Shown here in pieces: positions 1-9,356 of a DNA stretch of 15,424 nt. The notes below the pieces were generated by a model. It was not told the DNA's origin. It did no database searches and saw only the letters and a program-made list of their open reading frames with translations. Made by a program: the position numbers and the translations under genes. How positions within the stretch are numbered: the first letter of the stretch is position 1; each line of letters starts with the position of its first letter. Source of the DNA: an uncultured Colwellia sp. (GTDB taxonomy: Bacteria; Pseudomonadota; Gammaproteobacteria; Enterobacterales; Alteromonadaceae); contig CAJWBY010000119.1 of NCBI GenBank assembly GCA_913020705.1, positions 1 through 15,424 of the forward strand, written 5' to 3'.

Positions 1-442
1 CCGCAGTGGTAATTAGCTCAAGATGCCCCGTTGTATGATATTTTTTAAATGCAATTAATAAATCACCCTGATAATGTTGGTAGGTTTCTTTAACATTGAT
101 AAAAAAACGTCGATAAAGTCGGGCTAACTTCTGGTATTGCGGTTTTTTGCGAGTTCTAATTATCTCTTTTTCTGCCAATTCAATTCGTTTATCAAGATAA
201 TTTCTATAACGTGACTGCAATAACTCATCTCTGAGCATTGATATTATTGTGGGAGACAGGGATAACGTTAATCTAAACTTAATACCATCTTTATCTAATC
301 GATCAAAGACATTGATTAAAGGAATATAGCTTTCAGTAATGGCCTCAAACAACCAGTTTTCTTCAAAAAAGGATTCATACTCTGGATGTCGAACATACGG
401 CAAATGCGCATGTAATATGAAATTAACAAATCCTTTTTTCAT
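1..442 (-). CDS. GH57 / DUF1957 glycoside hydrolase, 1,4-alpha-glucan branching type (5' part only)
   Basis: Only the first 147 codons are present; the gene continues past the left edge. The N-terminus carries the GH57/DUF1957 signature HAHLPYVRHPE (residues 11-21), followed by an acidic run, NWLFEAI and ESYIPL, then a long charged helical stretch. In this family such proteins are 1,4-alpha-glucan branching enzymes or related alpha-glucan-acting enzymes with a (beta/alpha)7 barrel, and the HxHLPY strand is the first barrel strand. The catalytic glutamate and aspartate lie further on and cannot be checked here. The ATG is 5 bases after the stop of the DUF4912 gene, so the two are almost certainly co-transcribed and perhaps translationally coupled; no strong ribosome binding site is seen. 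Branching activity is inferred from the family; another GH57 specificity such as amylase or 4-alpha-glucanotransferase is not excluded. Confidence 0.85.
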   Translation of the reverse strand, partial: MKKGFVNFILHAHLPYVRHPEYESFFEENWLFEAITESYIPLINVFDRLDKDGIKFRLTLSLSPTIISMLRDELLQSRYRNYLDKRIELAEKEIIRTRKKPQYQKLARLYRRFFINVKETYQHYQGDLLIAFKKYHTTGHLELITTA

Positions 443-447
443 TATGA

Positions 448-963
448 TTAATGTTTCTTTCCCTTAGCTGAATGATTAGTCTGTGGATAATGTGATTTTA
501 CTGGAATACTACTAACAAACAAAGCAGATGTATCAGATTGCTCGCTTTCAATTAAAACATTCTGTTTACTATTAACGGCTAACTCATGGCTAAATTTAGC
601 AGTTAAAAAAGGTGAAAAATCTATCTCTTTAGTAGATTCACCCACAGTTGCCGAGAAAACTGCTGACTTTTTTATAATAGGCAATTCAACTCTTTGTTGC
701 GCTTGTACTGCGTTAATAGGGATTTCAACGACTGGTTGTATATTTTTGGTTTCATTTTCCTGAGAATACAGCCTAAGTTTTATTTCATTATCCACTAACT
801 TTTGAGATAGATCTGCATCTTGCTTATCAGTCAAATCCCAATAAACATAAATATGCTCAGGGTCAATAGGTAAAACAACCAGTTTTTTAGATTGTGATAA
901 GATTTTAGGGGAATAATACAAGCTGATATTCTGGCTCACCTCAAGCAACTCTTGGGTTGGCAT
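448..963 (-). CDS. DUF4912 domain protein
   Basis: A 171-residue protein without signal peptide or membrane segment. Residues about 27-60 (KLVVLPIDPEHIYVYWDLT) match the start of DUF4912, whose hallmark is an aromatic YVYW strand (here residues 39-42). The remainder is beta-rich, and the last 40 residues are low-complexity, polar and probably disordered, ending in a basic tail. DUF4912 has no established activity; its fold resembles carbohydrate-binding or Ig-like beta sandwiches, and it is often found next to GH57 branching enzymes, as here with a 5-base gap. I infer an accessory role in alpha-glucan metabolism, perhaps glucan binding or helping the downstream enzyme; this is not shown by the sequence. 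The ATG at 963 has only a weak upstream ribosome binding site (TTAGAA), and no better in-frame start was found. Confidence 0.8.
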   Translation of the reverse strand: MPTQELLEVSQNISLYYSPKILSQSKKLVVLPIDPEHIYVYWDLTDKQDADLSQKLVDNEIKLRLYSQENETKNIQPVVEIPINAVQAQQRVELPIIKKSAVFSATVGESTKEIDFSPFLTAKFSHELAVNSKQNVLIESEQSDTSALFVSSIPVKSHYPQTNHSAKGKKH

Positions 964-1036
964 TTCTAATGGCTGAGACGGTCTTGATAGTTTTTTTGAA
1001 ATGTAGGGAGAAAACAGTAAATTAATTTCTTTACTG

Positions 1037-1051
1037 ATGTAATTTTTACAT
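1037..1051. repeat. Short palindrome upstream of the DUF4912 gene
   Basis: ATGTAA-TTT-TTACAT is a perfect 6-bp inverted repeat with a 3-base centre, 74 bases upstream of the DUF4912 start. Its size and symmetry would suit a dimeric regulator, but AT-rich palindromes of this length also arise by chance. No regulator is known or suggested by the neighbours. Confidence 0.3.
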
Positions 1052-1078
1052 GATTTTATCCTAGATCACATACCGTCT

Positions 1079-1107
1079 GTTTCCTGCCAAAGTACCGTAA
1101 AGGAAAC
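1079..1107. repeat. Spaced inverted repeat GTTTCCT-N15-AGGAAAC
   Basis: Two perfect 7-base arms separated by 15 bases lie about 115 bases upstream of the DUF4912-GH57 pair. The spacing places the arm centres about two helical turns apart, as for an operator contacted by a dimer, but it could also be a weak RNA hairpin. Function is unknown; it lies in the only region that can hold the promoter of that unit. Confidence 0.3.
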
Positions 1108-1284
1108 TATAATTGTATAAACCAATTGTAATAACCTTTTCGGTTCAGTTTTACAGAGTTGTCGTTAATGATGTCTATCCTCAGGAATATTTTTTTCGTG
1201 ACTATAATTATTGTACCAACGCTGACCCCTTTACTTTTTCAGTTATGTAATTAACCATATTCTCATTTCAAAAACAAAAGAGCT

Positions 1285-1314
1285 AAAAAAACCGAGCATA
1301 TAATGCTCGGCTTT
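1285..1314 (-). terminator. Rho-independent terminator of the queA-secF operon
   Basis: Reading the minus strand, CCGAGCAT-TAT-ATGCTCGG forms an 8-bp GC-containing stem with a 3-base loop (1292-1310), followed at once by seven T residues. It lies 35 bases after the secF stop, the expected place for the end of the queA-tgt-yajC-secD-secF transcript. The plus-strand side is followed by CTTTTC, so weak activity in the opposite direction is possible. Confidence 0.85.
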
Positions 1315-1344
1315 TCGGTGAAACATCTATTTTTAACTAAATGT

Positions 1345-2292
1345 TTAAGGTGTCATTTCTTCTTGATCAGAACCTTCTTTCTCTATCACTTCAGGTATTA
1401 AGTCTTCTTTAGAAATACCAAAAGCTAATGCAACAGAACTTGCAACATAGATAGATGAATACGTACCAACAAACACACCAAACAATAACGCCGTTGCGAA
1501 ACCATGAATAAGCTCACCACCTCTAAAGAATAGCGCGGCTAATACTAATAGCGTTGTTATTGAGGTTATAAAGGTACGACTTAAGGTTTGCGTTAAAGAG
1601 ATATTGATAATTTCTGCAGGGCCGCCTTCTCGTATTTTCCGAAAGTTTTCTCGAATACGATCAGATACTACAATAGTATCATTTAACGAGTAGCCTATTA
1701 CCGCGAGTATTGCGGCTAAAACAGTAAGGTCAAATTCAAGTTTCAGCGCTGAGAATAAACCAAGAGTCAACAATACATCATGGAATAACGCAAAAACTGA
1801 ACCTAAAGCAAAGCGCCATTCAAAACGAAATGCAACGTAAACCAAGATACAAATCAAGGCAGTTAGCATGGCTAAGCCGCCCTGCTCTGCTAGATCATCA
1901 CCGACACTGCCGCCAACAAACTCTATACGACGCATTTGCATTGCCTGGCCCGTGCCTTCTTCTAAAGCACTCATTACTTCGTTACCCAGCATTTCAACTT
2001 TAACGCCTTGGCGTTCAGCTAAGCGAATAACCACATCACGGCTACTTCCGTATAACTGCACAACGGCGTCGTCATAACCATTACTGTCGAGTACTTGACG
2101 GATTTTAGTTAAATCAGCTGCTTCTTCAAAGCCAACCTCAATTAAGGTGCCTCCAGTGAAATCTAAACCTAAACTTAATTTATTTGTCGATAATGAATAT
2201 ATTGAAGCAAGCATCAATATAATACTGAATATCATTGCCCCCTTTCTATAACTCATAAAGGCGACAGTTTCTTTTAATTTTAAAATTTGCAT
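1345..2292 (-). CDS. secF: Protein translocase subunit SecF
   Basis: A 315-residue RND-superfamily membrane protein (E. coli SecF is 323). With SecD it forms the complex that uses proton motive force to help pull preproteins through SecYEG on the periplasmic side. The first membrane helix is at about residues 18-36, followed by the family motif GLDFTGG (42-48), a periplasmic domain to about residue 135 ending in RRIEFVGGSVG, then five further helices. IGYSLNDTIVVSDRIRENFRK is at 199-219; its Asp205 corresponds to the conserved transmembrane aspartate of E. coli SecF needed for proton coupling. The C-terminus resembles the E. coli one (EKEGSDQ). The ATG is 13 bases after the secD stop, with a weak GAAG ribosome binding site, suggesting coupling to secD. 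It is the last gene before the terminator. Confidence 0.97.
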   Translation of the reverse strand: MQILKLKETVAFMSYRKGAMIFSIILMLASIYSLSTNKLSLGLDFTGGTLIEVGFEEAADLTKIRQVLDSNGYDDAVVQLYGSSRDVVIRLAERQGVKVEMLGNEVMSALEEGTGQAMQMRRIEFVGGSVGDDLAEQGGLAMLTALICILVYVAFRFEWRFALGSVFALFHDVLLTLGLFSALKLEFDLTVLAAILAVIGYSLNDTIVVSDRIRENFRKIREGGPAEIINISLTQTLSRTFITSITTLLVLAALFFRGGELIHGFATALLFGVFVGTYSSIYVASSVALAFGISKEDLIPEVIEKEGSDQEEMTP

Positions 2293-2305
2293 AATTTACT
2301 TCGCC

Positions 2306-4153
2306 CTATATTGGAAGTTTATCGAGACGTTTTCCGCCCCAAACAGCATTTACGACCGTACGTGTACCAACAACCGCTGTAAACATTGAGGTAATAATAC
2401 CAATTGATAATGTTATAGCGAATCCCTTAATAGGACCGGTGCCGATAGCATACAAAATAAGCGCTGCAATTAGCGTGGTAATGTTTGCATCAATAATGGT
2501 TGAAAATGCCGCATCATAACCTTGGTGAATAGCTTGTTGAACCGACTTACCTTCGCGAATTTCTTCGCGAATACGTTCAAATATCAATACGTTAGCATCA
2601 ACAGCCATACCAACAGTTAGAACAATACCTGCCATACCAGGTAACGATAACGCTACACCAGGAATTAAAGACATCACACCAATAATTAAAATTAAGTTAG
2701 CACCAAGCGCTAAATTGGCTACTACGCCAAAAGCTCGGTAATAAATCATCATAAAGATGAAAACTAAACCAAACCCCATCATAATTGCTTCGAAGCCTAA
2801 TCTAACATTTTCAGCACCAAGTGTTGGGCCGACAGTTCTCTCTTCAACAATTTGAATAGGCGCAACTAATGCACCAGCACGAAGTAATAACGCTAAGTTA
2901 TGCGCTTCACTTTGACTGCCTGCACCGGTAATACGAAAAGATTTACCAAGACGTGCTTGAATGGTTGCCACTGAAATAACTTCTTCAATTTTTTCAAAAA
3001 TTGTATTACCTTCAGCATCTTTACGTTCTGTCGGCTTGTATTCAATGAATACAGTTGCCATTGGCTTACCAATGTTACTTTTGGTACCGTTTGACATTTT
3101 CCCGCCGCCAGCAGAATCCAAAGAAATATTAACCTGTGGACGGCTGTATTCGTCGAAGCTAGAACCGGCATCAACGATATGGTCACCTGTTAGCATCACA
3201 CGTTTTTTCAACAATACTGGCTTACCGTCACGTTCATATAATAATTTTGAACTTGCCGGTACTCTGCCATTTAGTGCAGCACTTAAATCGCCTTCAGTAT
3301 CAACCAGTCTAAATTCAATGGTTGCCGTAGCGTTTAGAATTTCTTTTGCTTTGGCTGTATCTTGAACACCCGGTAATTCGATGATTATATGCTTTTTACC
3401 TTGGCGTTGAACAAGCGGTTCTGCAACACCTAATTCGTTAACACGGTTACGAATAATGGTAATGTTTTGCTGTAAAGCATATTCACGAATTTCTTTAAGT
3501 TTTTGATCCGTCATTTTTGCTGATAACGTTAAGTTACTCGCATTATCTGTCATCAAAAAGTCACGATAACGCTTCTTTAAGAAATCATGTGCTGCTGTCA
3601 TGTCTTCAGCGTTACGGAATTGAACGTTAATCGAATCGTTCGATTTTTTCACACTACGATAGCGAATTTTTTCACCACGTAAATCTGTTCGGAAGTCTCC
3701 AACCAAGCCGTCTTGTGCTTTCACAATGGCTTCGTTCATATTTACTTCCATTAAGAAACTAACGCCACCACTTAAATCTAAACCTAACTTCATTGGTGTG
3801 CCACCAATATTTGCTAGCCATGCAGGCGTTGCAGGCGTTAAGTTCAAAGCAACAGAGTACTTGTCACCTAAGTTATCATCAAGTAAGTCACGGGCCCTAA
3901 GCTGTTGTTCTGTATCAGTAAATCGTACTAGCAACTGATCATTATCAAGCACTATACTTAGAAATGAAATGTTCCCGGCAGTCAATTGACTTTTTACGTT
4001 ATCAAGAGATGCAAGGTTAACTTCCACCCCACGAAGACCTGAAATTTGTACCGCTGGATCTTTACCATATATATTAGGCAAAGCAGACAAAGCACCAAAG
4101 GCTACTATAAATAGCACCATCAGTGTTTTCCATAAGGGGTATTTGTTTAACAC
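2306..4153 (-). CDS. secD: Protein translocase subunit SecD
   Basis: A 615-residue protein, the same length as E. coli SecD. It is the larger half of SecDF, which assists Sec-dependent export after SecA action. Helix 1 is at about 8-27. It is followed by a periplasmic P1 domain containing [17 protein letters not shown] (121-137, with the GLDLSGG family motif) and ending with [10 protein letters not shown] before helix 2. The C-terminal membrane bundle carries [18 protein letters not shown]; its aspartate is residue 519, the position of the essential proton-path aspartate in E. coli SecD. The start codon is GTG: a good AAGGA ribosome binding site (4161-4165) sits 7 bases upstream, and the protein then begins LNKYPLWK as in relatives. 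It lies between yajC (93-base gap) and secF (13-base gap). Confidence 0.97.
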   Translation of the reverse strand: MLNKYPLWKTLMVLFIVAFGALSALPNIYGKDPAVQISGLRGVEVNLASLDNVKSQLTAGNISFLSIVLDNDQLLVRFTDTEQQLRARDLLDDNLGDKYSVALNLTPATPAWLANIGGTPMKLGLDLSGGVSFLMEVNMNEAIVKAQDGLVGDFRTDLRGEKIRYRSVKKSNDSINVQFRNAEDMTAAHDFLKKRYRDFLMTDNASNLTLSAKMTDQKLKEIREYALQQNITIIRNRVNELGVAEPLVQRQGKKHIIIELPGVQDTAKAKEILNATATIEFRLVDTEGDLSAALNGRVPASSKLLYERDGKPVLLKKRVMLTGDHIVDAGSSFDEYSRPQVNISLDSAGGGKMSNGTKSNIGKPMATVFIEYKPTERKDAEGNTIFEKIEEVISVATIQARLGKSFRITGAGSQSEAHNLALLLRAGALVAPIQIVEERTVGPTLGAENVRLGFEAIMMGFGLVFIFMMIYYRAFGVVANLALGANLILIIGVMSLIPGVALSLPGMAGIVLTVGMAVDANVLIFERIREEIREGKSVQQAIHQGYDAAFSTIIDANITTLIAALILYAIGTGPIKGFAITLSIGIITSMFTAVVGTRTVVNAVWGGKRLDKLPI

Positions 4154-4160
4154 AAGTTCA

Positions 4161-4165
4161 TCCTT
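4161..4165 (-). promoter_or_regulatory. Ribosome binding site supporting the GTG start of secD
   Basis: On the minus strand AAGGA lies 7 bases before the GTG at 4153. This supports GTG as the true secD start and matches the usual SecD length. Confidence 0.7.
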
Positions 4166-4247
4166 TTTATTAACTTTATTTTAAGAAACTGAAGGCTAGC
4201 AATGGTGCTGTATATTCAGACCAAAACCAGCCCATCAGAACTTACAA

Positions 4248-4583
4248 TTACAATGACTTCATTGTGCCTTTAGGCAATACTGCATTGATTGCAGCTTTTT
4301 GAAGAACTACTTCAGTACCTTCAGATACACTCACTACGATGAAATCTTTCTCATCTGAAACCTTCACGATTTTACCAACAATACCGCCTTGCGTTAATAC
4401 TTCATCGCCTTTTGATAATTCTGACATTAATCCTTTATGTTCTTTTACACGCTTAGCTTGCGGGCGGTAGATCATAAAGTAAAAAACTAAACCGAAAACC
4501 GCTAACATGATCAACATTGATGTGCCATCAGCACCTGCTGGTGCGCCTGCTGCTGCGTGTGCTTCATTGATAAATAAACTCAT
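4248..4583 (-). CDS. yajC: YajC, accessory subunit of the SecDF translocase complex
   Basis: A 111-residue protein (E. coli 110) with one N-terminal membrane helix at about 21-40 (LIMLAVFGLVFYFMIYRP). It continues with the family signature YRPQAKRVKEHK and a small soluble beta domain containing LSKGDEVLTQGGIVGKIVKV and a C-terminal NAVLPKGTMKSL. YajC associates with SecD and SecF in the inner membrane, with the soluble part in the cytoplasm; its exact contribution to translocation is small and not well defined. A good ribosome binding site (GAGGA) lies 5 bases before the ATG. The alanine/glycine-rich stretch at residues 8-20 before the helix is typical of the family. The gene sits between tgt and secD, the classic order. 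Confidence 0.96.
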   Translation of the reverse strand: MSLFINEAHAAAGAPAGADGTSMLIMLAVFGLVFYFMIYRPQAKRVKEHKGLMSELSKGDEVLTQGGIVGKIVKVSDEKDFIVVSVSEGTEVVLQKAAINAVLPKGTMKSL

Positions 4584-4638
4584 AATTTCCTCTGATTTTT
4601 ATTGTTAATAAATGGATGATTTTTTAATTCTATAATAG

Positions 4639-5823
<1,185 letters not shown>

Positions 5824-5913
5824 CTAGCGAAACAGGCTAGCGGTTGTTTATTGTAAATAAATGTTTATCTTATTAAAGCTAATTACTGCTCTATATCTTA
5901 ATTTCTATTTTTT

Positions 5914-6972
5914 CTAATCTGTTTTTTGTTTATCTTTCTTAGTTAATAGCATTGCATCGCCATAACTGAAAAAACGATATTTTTCTTTCACTGCATGTTG
6001 ATAAGCCTTCATCATATGATCGTAACCTGAAAATGCACTGACTAGCATCAATAGTGTTGATTCAGATAAGTGAAAATTTGTGATTAATGCATCAATTACT
6101 TGAAACTCGTAACCTGGAGTAATAAAAATATCCGTATCACCGTAAAATGCAGCTAGCGGTAACTTTTGCTCTTTAGCAACTTTAGCCGCACTTTCTATTG
6201 ACCGAACAGATGTGGTGCCAACAGCAATAACTCGTCCGCCATTCGCTTTAGTATTTGCTATTTGTTGAACAACGTTCTCTGATACTTCAACATATTCAGA
6301 GTGCATAATATGGTCAGCTATTTCATCCACTTTTACGGGTTGAAAAGTGCCTGCTCCAACATGCAAAGTAATAAAAGCAAGTTCAACACCCTTAGCTTTT
6401 ATTTGTTCTAATAAGTTTTCATCAAAATGTAAACCTGCTGTTGGTGCAGCAACTGCACCAGGTTTTTCATTATAAACTGTTTGATATCTTTCTCGGTCGC
6501 TGTCTTCATCAGGGCGATCAATATAAGGCGGTAAAGGCATATGCCCTATTTCTTCTAGCATTGACAGTACAGATTGTTCGCCCTGTATTTCAATTTCAAA
6601 CAATGCACCATGGCGGCCTAACATTGTCGCGGAAACTTTGTCTTCTAGTGTTATTTGATTCCCCACCTTTAGTGCTTTGCTCGCACGCACATGAGCAAGG
6701 AAGCGCTTATCATCAATGATTCTCTCAACTAGCACTTCAATTTTACCACCGCTTTCTTTTTGTCCAAACATACGCGCAGGTATAACACGTGTATTATTAA
6801 AAATGAGCAAATCGCCAGTATTAAGTTGTTCAACAATATCAGTAAATCCAATATCTAAGATTTCACCACTGTTACCTTCAACAGACATTAAACGACTTGA
6901 AGTACGATCCGGTTTCGGATATCGGGCAATAAGTTCTTCGGGTAAATCAAAAGAAAAGTCAGCTACGCGCAT
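5914..6972 (-). CDS. queA: S-adenosylmethionine:tRNA ribosyltransferase-isomerase
   Basis: QueA transfers and isomerises the ribosyl group of S-adenosylmethionine onto preQ1-modified tRNA to give epoxyqueuosine, the penultimate queuosine intermediate. At 352 residues it is close to the E. coli enzyme (356) and matches it throughout. Landmarks are the N-terminus [62 protein letters not shown], the [10 protein letters not shown] and IMHSEY motifs, [11 protein letters not shown] and the C-terminal [13 protein letters not shown]. The conserved start makes the ATG at 6972 secure, though no strong ribosome binding site precedes it. It is the first gene of the operon and is followed after 111 bases by tgt, the preceding enzyme in the pathway. 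It is divergent from aceK, with a 237-base gap that must hold both promoters. Confidence 0.97.
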   Translation of the reverse strand: MRVADFSFDLPEELIARYPKPDRTSSRLMSVEGNSGEILDIGFTDIVEQLNTGDLLIFNNTRVIPARMFGQKESGGKIEVLVERIIDDKRFLAHVRASKALKVGNQITLEDKVSATMLGRHGALFEIEIQGEQSVLSMLEEIGHMPLPPYIDRPDEDSDRERYQTVYNEKPGAVAAPTAGLHFDENLLEQIKAKGVELAFITLHVGAGTFQPVKVDEIADHIMHSEYVEVSENVVQQIANTKANGGRVIAVGTTSVRSIESAAKVAKEQKLPLAAFYGDTDIFITPGYEFQVIDALITNFHLSESTLLMLVSAFSGYDHMMKAYQHAVKEKYRFFSYGDAMLLTKKDKQKTD

Positions 6973-7018
6973 GTGGATACCAATTCAAACTACTATTTTA
7001 AGGAATAAAAAACGCGTA

Positions 7019-7047
7019 ATTTTAGTGTTCAGCGCTAACAATAGCAA
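7019..7047 (-). promoter_or_regulatory. Candidate sigma-70 promoter of the queA operon
   Basis: On the minus strand a -35 TTGCTA (7042-7047) and -10 TAAAAT (7019-7024) are separated by 17 bases, matching 4/6 and 5/6 of the consensus. Transcription would start about 40 bases before the queA ATG. It is the best pair found in the queA-aceK gap. Confidence 0.45.
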
Positions 7048-7121
7048 GTAATAACGCCCATACAGCAGTAATAAAGGATGAATGAAGGTTAAATAAAAAA
7101 TGGTTAAGTATTTACCTTGTT

Positions 7122-7127
7122 TATAAT
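7122..7127 (+). promoter_or_regulatory. Candidate -10 element of the aceK promoter
   Basis: A perfect TATAAT lies 88 bases upstream of the aceK ATG, in the context TTGTTTATAAT; no good -35 is seen at the right distance. A TTGACA at 7157-7162 is an alternative -35, but its partner -10 is poor. Confidence 0.3.
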
Positions 7128-7209
7128 CATCATTTTGGAAACTTTATCTACCCTTATTGACAATTTATCGTATGCTGAAATCATCAATAAATTTTTAGTT
7201 GAAAATATC

Positions 7210-8943
7210 ATGAATAATATTGCTTTTGCCATCGCTAAAACTATTCTTAATGGTTTTGAACGCCACATTTATCTTTTCAGTGAAATAACCCAGTCAGCCA
7301 AACAACGCTTCGAACTTTGCCAATGGCAATCAGTACAAGATGCAGCAAAAGCACGAACCGACTTTTATGATAAACGTGTAGAAGAAACACTTAAAACCAT
7401 TAAAAAAGACTTTTTTGTATCCAAGCTCGATGAACTTTTATGGCAAAACGTAAAAGTGAGTTACATGGAGCTACTAAAAGTACACAACCAACCAGAACTT
7501 GCTGAAAGTTTTTATAATTCTATTTTTTGCCATTTATTCGAACGTAAGTATTATCACAATGCTTTTATCTTTGTCGAAAGTAACGTTGAACAAATAGAGA
7601 ATATTTCGAGTCATATCATCTATACACGTTATTCTCCAAGCGAATTAGGACTTGAACAAACCATTGCTACGATCATGAATAAAGCGGAGTTCAACTTACC
7701 CTTCGTTGATTTAGATAGGGATATTAAAAGTCTCATTAAATCTTTTCGTAAACACGCGCATAAAACACGTTATGAACTGAGTGAATTAAAATTCGATATT
7801 CTAGACTTTGTCTTTTTTCGTAACAAAGGTGCCTATATTATTGGCAGAGTCATATCTCCAGGAGGAGAAACCCCTTTTATTGTGCCTATTCTTAACACTG
7901 AAAAAGAAGGGGATGACGCTGGGATATATATTGATGCACTATTGACCGAAGGGGCTAAGATGGCGGTGGTATTTGGCTTTGCCCGTGCTTACTTTTTTGT
8001 TGACTGTCAGCACCCTTTTGCCTTAGTTCAATTTTTAAAACGTTTAATCCCTCATAAAACCTTGGCCGATCTATATTCTGCCATTGGTTTCCATAAACAA
8101 GGCAAGACGCAATTTTATCGTGATTTTCTTAATCACCTAGACGCTAGTGACGATAAATTTGAATTAGCAGCCGGTATTAAAGGCATGGTAATGTCAGTAT
8201 TTACTTTACCTTCATATCCATACGTATTCAAAATTATAAAAGACAAATTTGCCCCTAGTAAAAACATGACGAAGAAAGATGTTAAAGGTAAATATCGTTT
8301 AGTTAAACTACACGACAGAGTTGGCCGCATGGCTGATACCATGGAATATTCCGAAGTTGCCTTTCCAAAAGACCGCTTTAGTGAAGAGCTTTTAAATGAA
8401 CTCCTCAATGTAGCTGAATCTATTATTCGTTTTGAAGGCGAATTAGTCATTATCAAACATTTGTATATTGAACGTCGGATGACCCCCCTGAACCTATACC
8501 TAGCTAAAGCTAATGATGATGAAATAGAAGAAGCTATGTACGGATATGGTAGAGCGATAAAACAACTTATTGCTGCCGATATTTTCCCCGGCGACATGCT
8601 ACTGAAAAACTTTGGTGTTACACGCCACGGACGCGTTATTTTTTATGATTACGATGAAATCACTTACATGGACGAAGTTAATTTTAGAGTAAAACCCGAA
8701 GCAATTACCGAGGAACAAATTTATGCTGCCGAGCCTTGGTACTCAGTTGCACCCGGAGATATGTTTCCAGAAGAGATTGCAACATTCGCTCTAGCAAATA
8801 ATAAGTATAGAAATGCATTTTTACTTCATCATGCTGACTTATTAGAAGCCAGTTTTTGGCAACAATGTCAGAAAAATGTCGCAGCAGGTAAGTTTGAAGA
8901 CGTATTTCCTTATCCCATCGCATTAAGGTTTTGTAATAACTAA
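7210..8943 (+). CDS. aceK: Isocitrate dehydrogenase kinase/phosphatase
   Basis: AceK phosphorylates and dephosphorylates isocitrate dehydrogenase in the cytoplasm, switching carbon between the TCA cycle and the glyoxylate bypass during growth on acetate or fatty acids. From this ATG the protein is 577 residues (E. coli 578). An open frame extends upstream to a TTG at 7117, but the family N-terminus (IAKTILNGFERHI) begins right after the ATG at 7210, so that start is used. The ATP-binding loop AGIKGMVMSVF is at 321-331, with Lys341 in VFKIIKDKFAP. HDRVGRMADTMEY places the key aspartate at 376, and DIFPGDMLLKNFG plus FYDYDEI complete the kinase-like site. aceB and aceA, the usual partners upstream, are absent; aceK stands alone, divergent from queA and followed by tRNA-Trp. 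Confidence 0.97.
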   Translation: MNNIAFAIAKTILNGFERHIYLFSEITQSAKQRFELCQWQSVQDAAKARTDFYDKRVEETLKTIKKDFFVSKLDELLWQNVKVSYMELLKVHNQPELAESFYNSIFCHLFERKYYHNAFIFVESNVEQIENISSHIIYTRYSPSELGLEQTIATIMNKAEFNLPFVDLDRDIKSLIKSFRKHAHKTRYELSELKFDILDFVFFRNKGAYIIGRVISPGGETPFIVPILNTEKEGDDAGIYIDALLTEGAKMAVVFGFARAYFFVDCQHPFALVQFLKRLIPHKTLADLYSAIGFHKQGKTQFYRDFLNHLDASDDKFELAAGIKGMVMSVFTLPSYPYVFKIIKDKFAPSKNMTKKDVKGKYRLVKLHDRVGRMADTMEYSEVAFPKDRFSEELLNELLNVAESIIRFEGELVIIKHLYIERRMTPLNLYLAKANDDEIEEAMYGYGRAIKQLIAADIFPGDMLLKNFGVTRHGRVIFYDYDEITYMDEVNFRVKPEAITEEQIYAAEPWYSVAPGDMFPEEIATFALANNKYRNAFLLHHADLLEASFWQQCQKNVAAGKFEDVFPYPIALRFCNN

Positions 8944-8949
8944 ATGTAT

Positions 8950-8969
8950 TAATAACTTTGGGGTTATTA
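8950..8969 (+). terminator. Possible weak terminator after aceK
   Basis: TAATAAC-TTTGGG-GTTATTA forms a 7-bp AT-rich stem 7 bases after the aceK stop. It lacks a proper T tract and has only one G-C pair, so its strength is doubtful. It is the only hairpin between aceK and the tRNA promoter. Confidence 0.3.
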
Positions 8970-9058
8970 TTAAAATTAGGATAAGTGCCATTAAAACCAG
9001 CGCAATGTTGATATTTTGAGCGATGAGATGTTTATTTTGCTTTATTTCACTTTAGCGC

Positions 9059-9086
9059 TTTACCTTTGCAATTGCTTGGGTATAAT
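9059..9086 (+). promoter_or_regulatory. Promoter of tRNA-Trp
   Basis: -35 TTTACC (9059-9064) and a perfect -10 TATAAT (9081-9086) are 16 bases apart. The predicted start falls a few bases before the mature tRNA at 9100, giving a very short 5' leader as expected for a monocistronic tRNA. Confidence 0.65.
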
Positions 9087-9099
9087 TCGAATCCGTTGC

Positions 9100-9175
9100 A
9101 GGGGTGTAGTTCCAATGGTAGAACAGCGGTCTCCAAAACCGATGGTTGGGAGTTCGAATCTCTCCACCCCTGCCA
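9100..9175 (+). tRNA. tRNA-Trp (anticodon CCA)
   Basis: A 76-base tRNA with encoded 3' CCA. The acceptor stem AGGGGTG/CACCCCT is perfect. The D arm is GTTC/GAAC, and the T arm is GGGAG/CTCTC with loop TTCGAAT. The anticodon loop CTCCAAA has CCA at 9133-9135. The first anticodon-stem pair is a G-A mismatch (GCGGT/ACCGA), whereas the E. coli gene has C-G there; all other stem pairs hold. The gene stands alone with its own promoter. A 63-codon open frame running through it is spurious. Confidence 0.97.
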
Positions 9176-9313
9176 ACTTTCTAGCTAGTTCTAGCAAATT
9201 TCAATAAAACCAAACCAAATCAAATATAAAACCCAGACAATATAAAAATTAATTATTTTGCACATTAGTACACGTTTTTTCTTTCTGTTAGGTGAAGTAA
9301 TGAAAATATAAAC

Positions 9314-9319
9314 TATAAT
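9314..9319 (+). promoter_or_regulatory. Candidate -10 element for the TPR-PAS-EAL gene
   Basis: A perfect TATAAT lies 38 bases before the TTG start, the right distance for a short leader. No convincing -35 hexamer is found 16-18 bases upstream, so the assignment is tentative. Confidence 0.3.
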
Positions 9320-9356
9320 ATATTCATTCTTTTAAATAATACTGAACTGGAATAAT

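Larger units (their letters stand above)
964..1344. other. Intergenic region between the DUF4912 gene and secF
   Basis: This 381-base AT-rich stretch has no convincing gene. It contains the secF-side terminator hairpin at 1285-1314. It also holds a 15-base palindrome ATGTAATTTTTACAT at 1037-1051 and a spaced inverted repeat GTTTCCT-N15-AGGAAAC at 1079-1107. It must include the promoter for the DUF4912-GH57 pair, but I could not find a good -35/-10 pair on the minus strand. A short hydrophobic plus-strand ORF (1168-1254) has no clear ribosome binding site and is treated as a low-confidence observation. Confidence 0.6.

Noticed and set aside
2893..3365. Open frames on both strands inside secD
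   Set aside because: They are out-of-frame shadows of a full-length, well conserved SecD.
3822..3839. Tandem 9-base duplication GCAGGCGTT
   Set aside because: It lies in secD and merely encodes a repeated Thr-Pro-Ala; no wider repeat structure is present.
7117..7209. Upstream extension of the aceK frame from a TTG
   Set aside because: AceK family N-termini align from the ATG at 7210, and the extra 31 residues are AT-rich, hydrophobic and overlap the probable promoter.
8133..8923. Minus-strand open frames opposite aceK
   Set aside because: They are antisense to conserved AceK motifs and have no family features or promoter.
9176..9205. Short hairpin GCTAGTTCTAGC just after tRNA-Trp as a terminator or attachment site
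   Set aside because: The stem is only about 4-5 bp, has no T tract, and no repeat of the tRNA 3' end or integrase gene is nearby.
9016..9207. 63-codon open frame across tRNA-Trp
   Set aside because: It reads straight through the tRNA gene and its promoter and encodes nothing recognisable.
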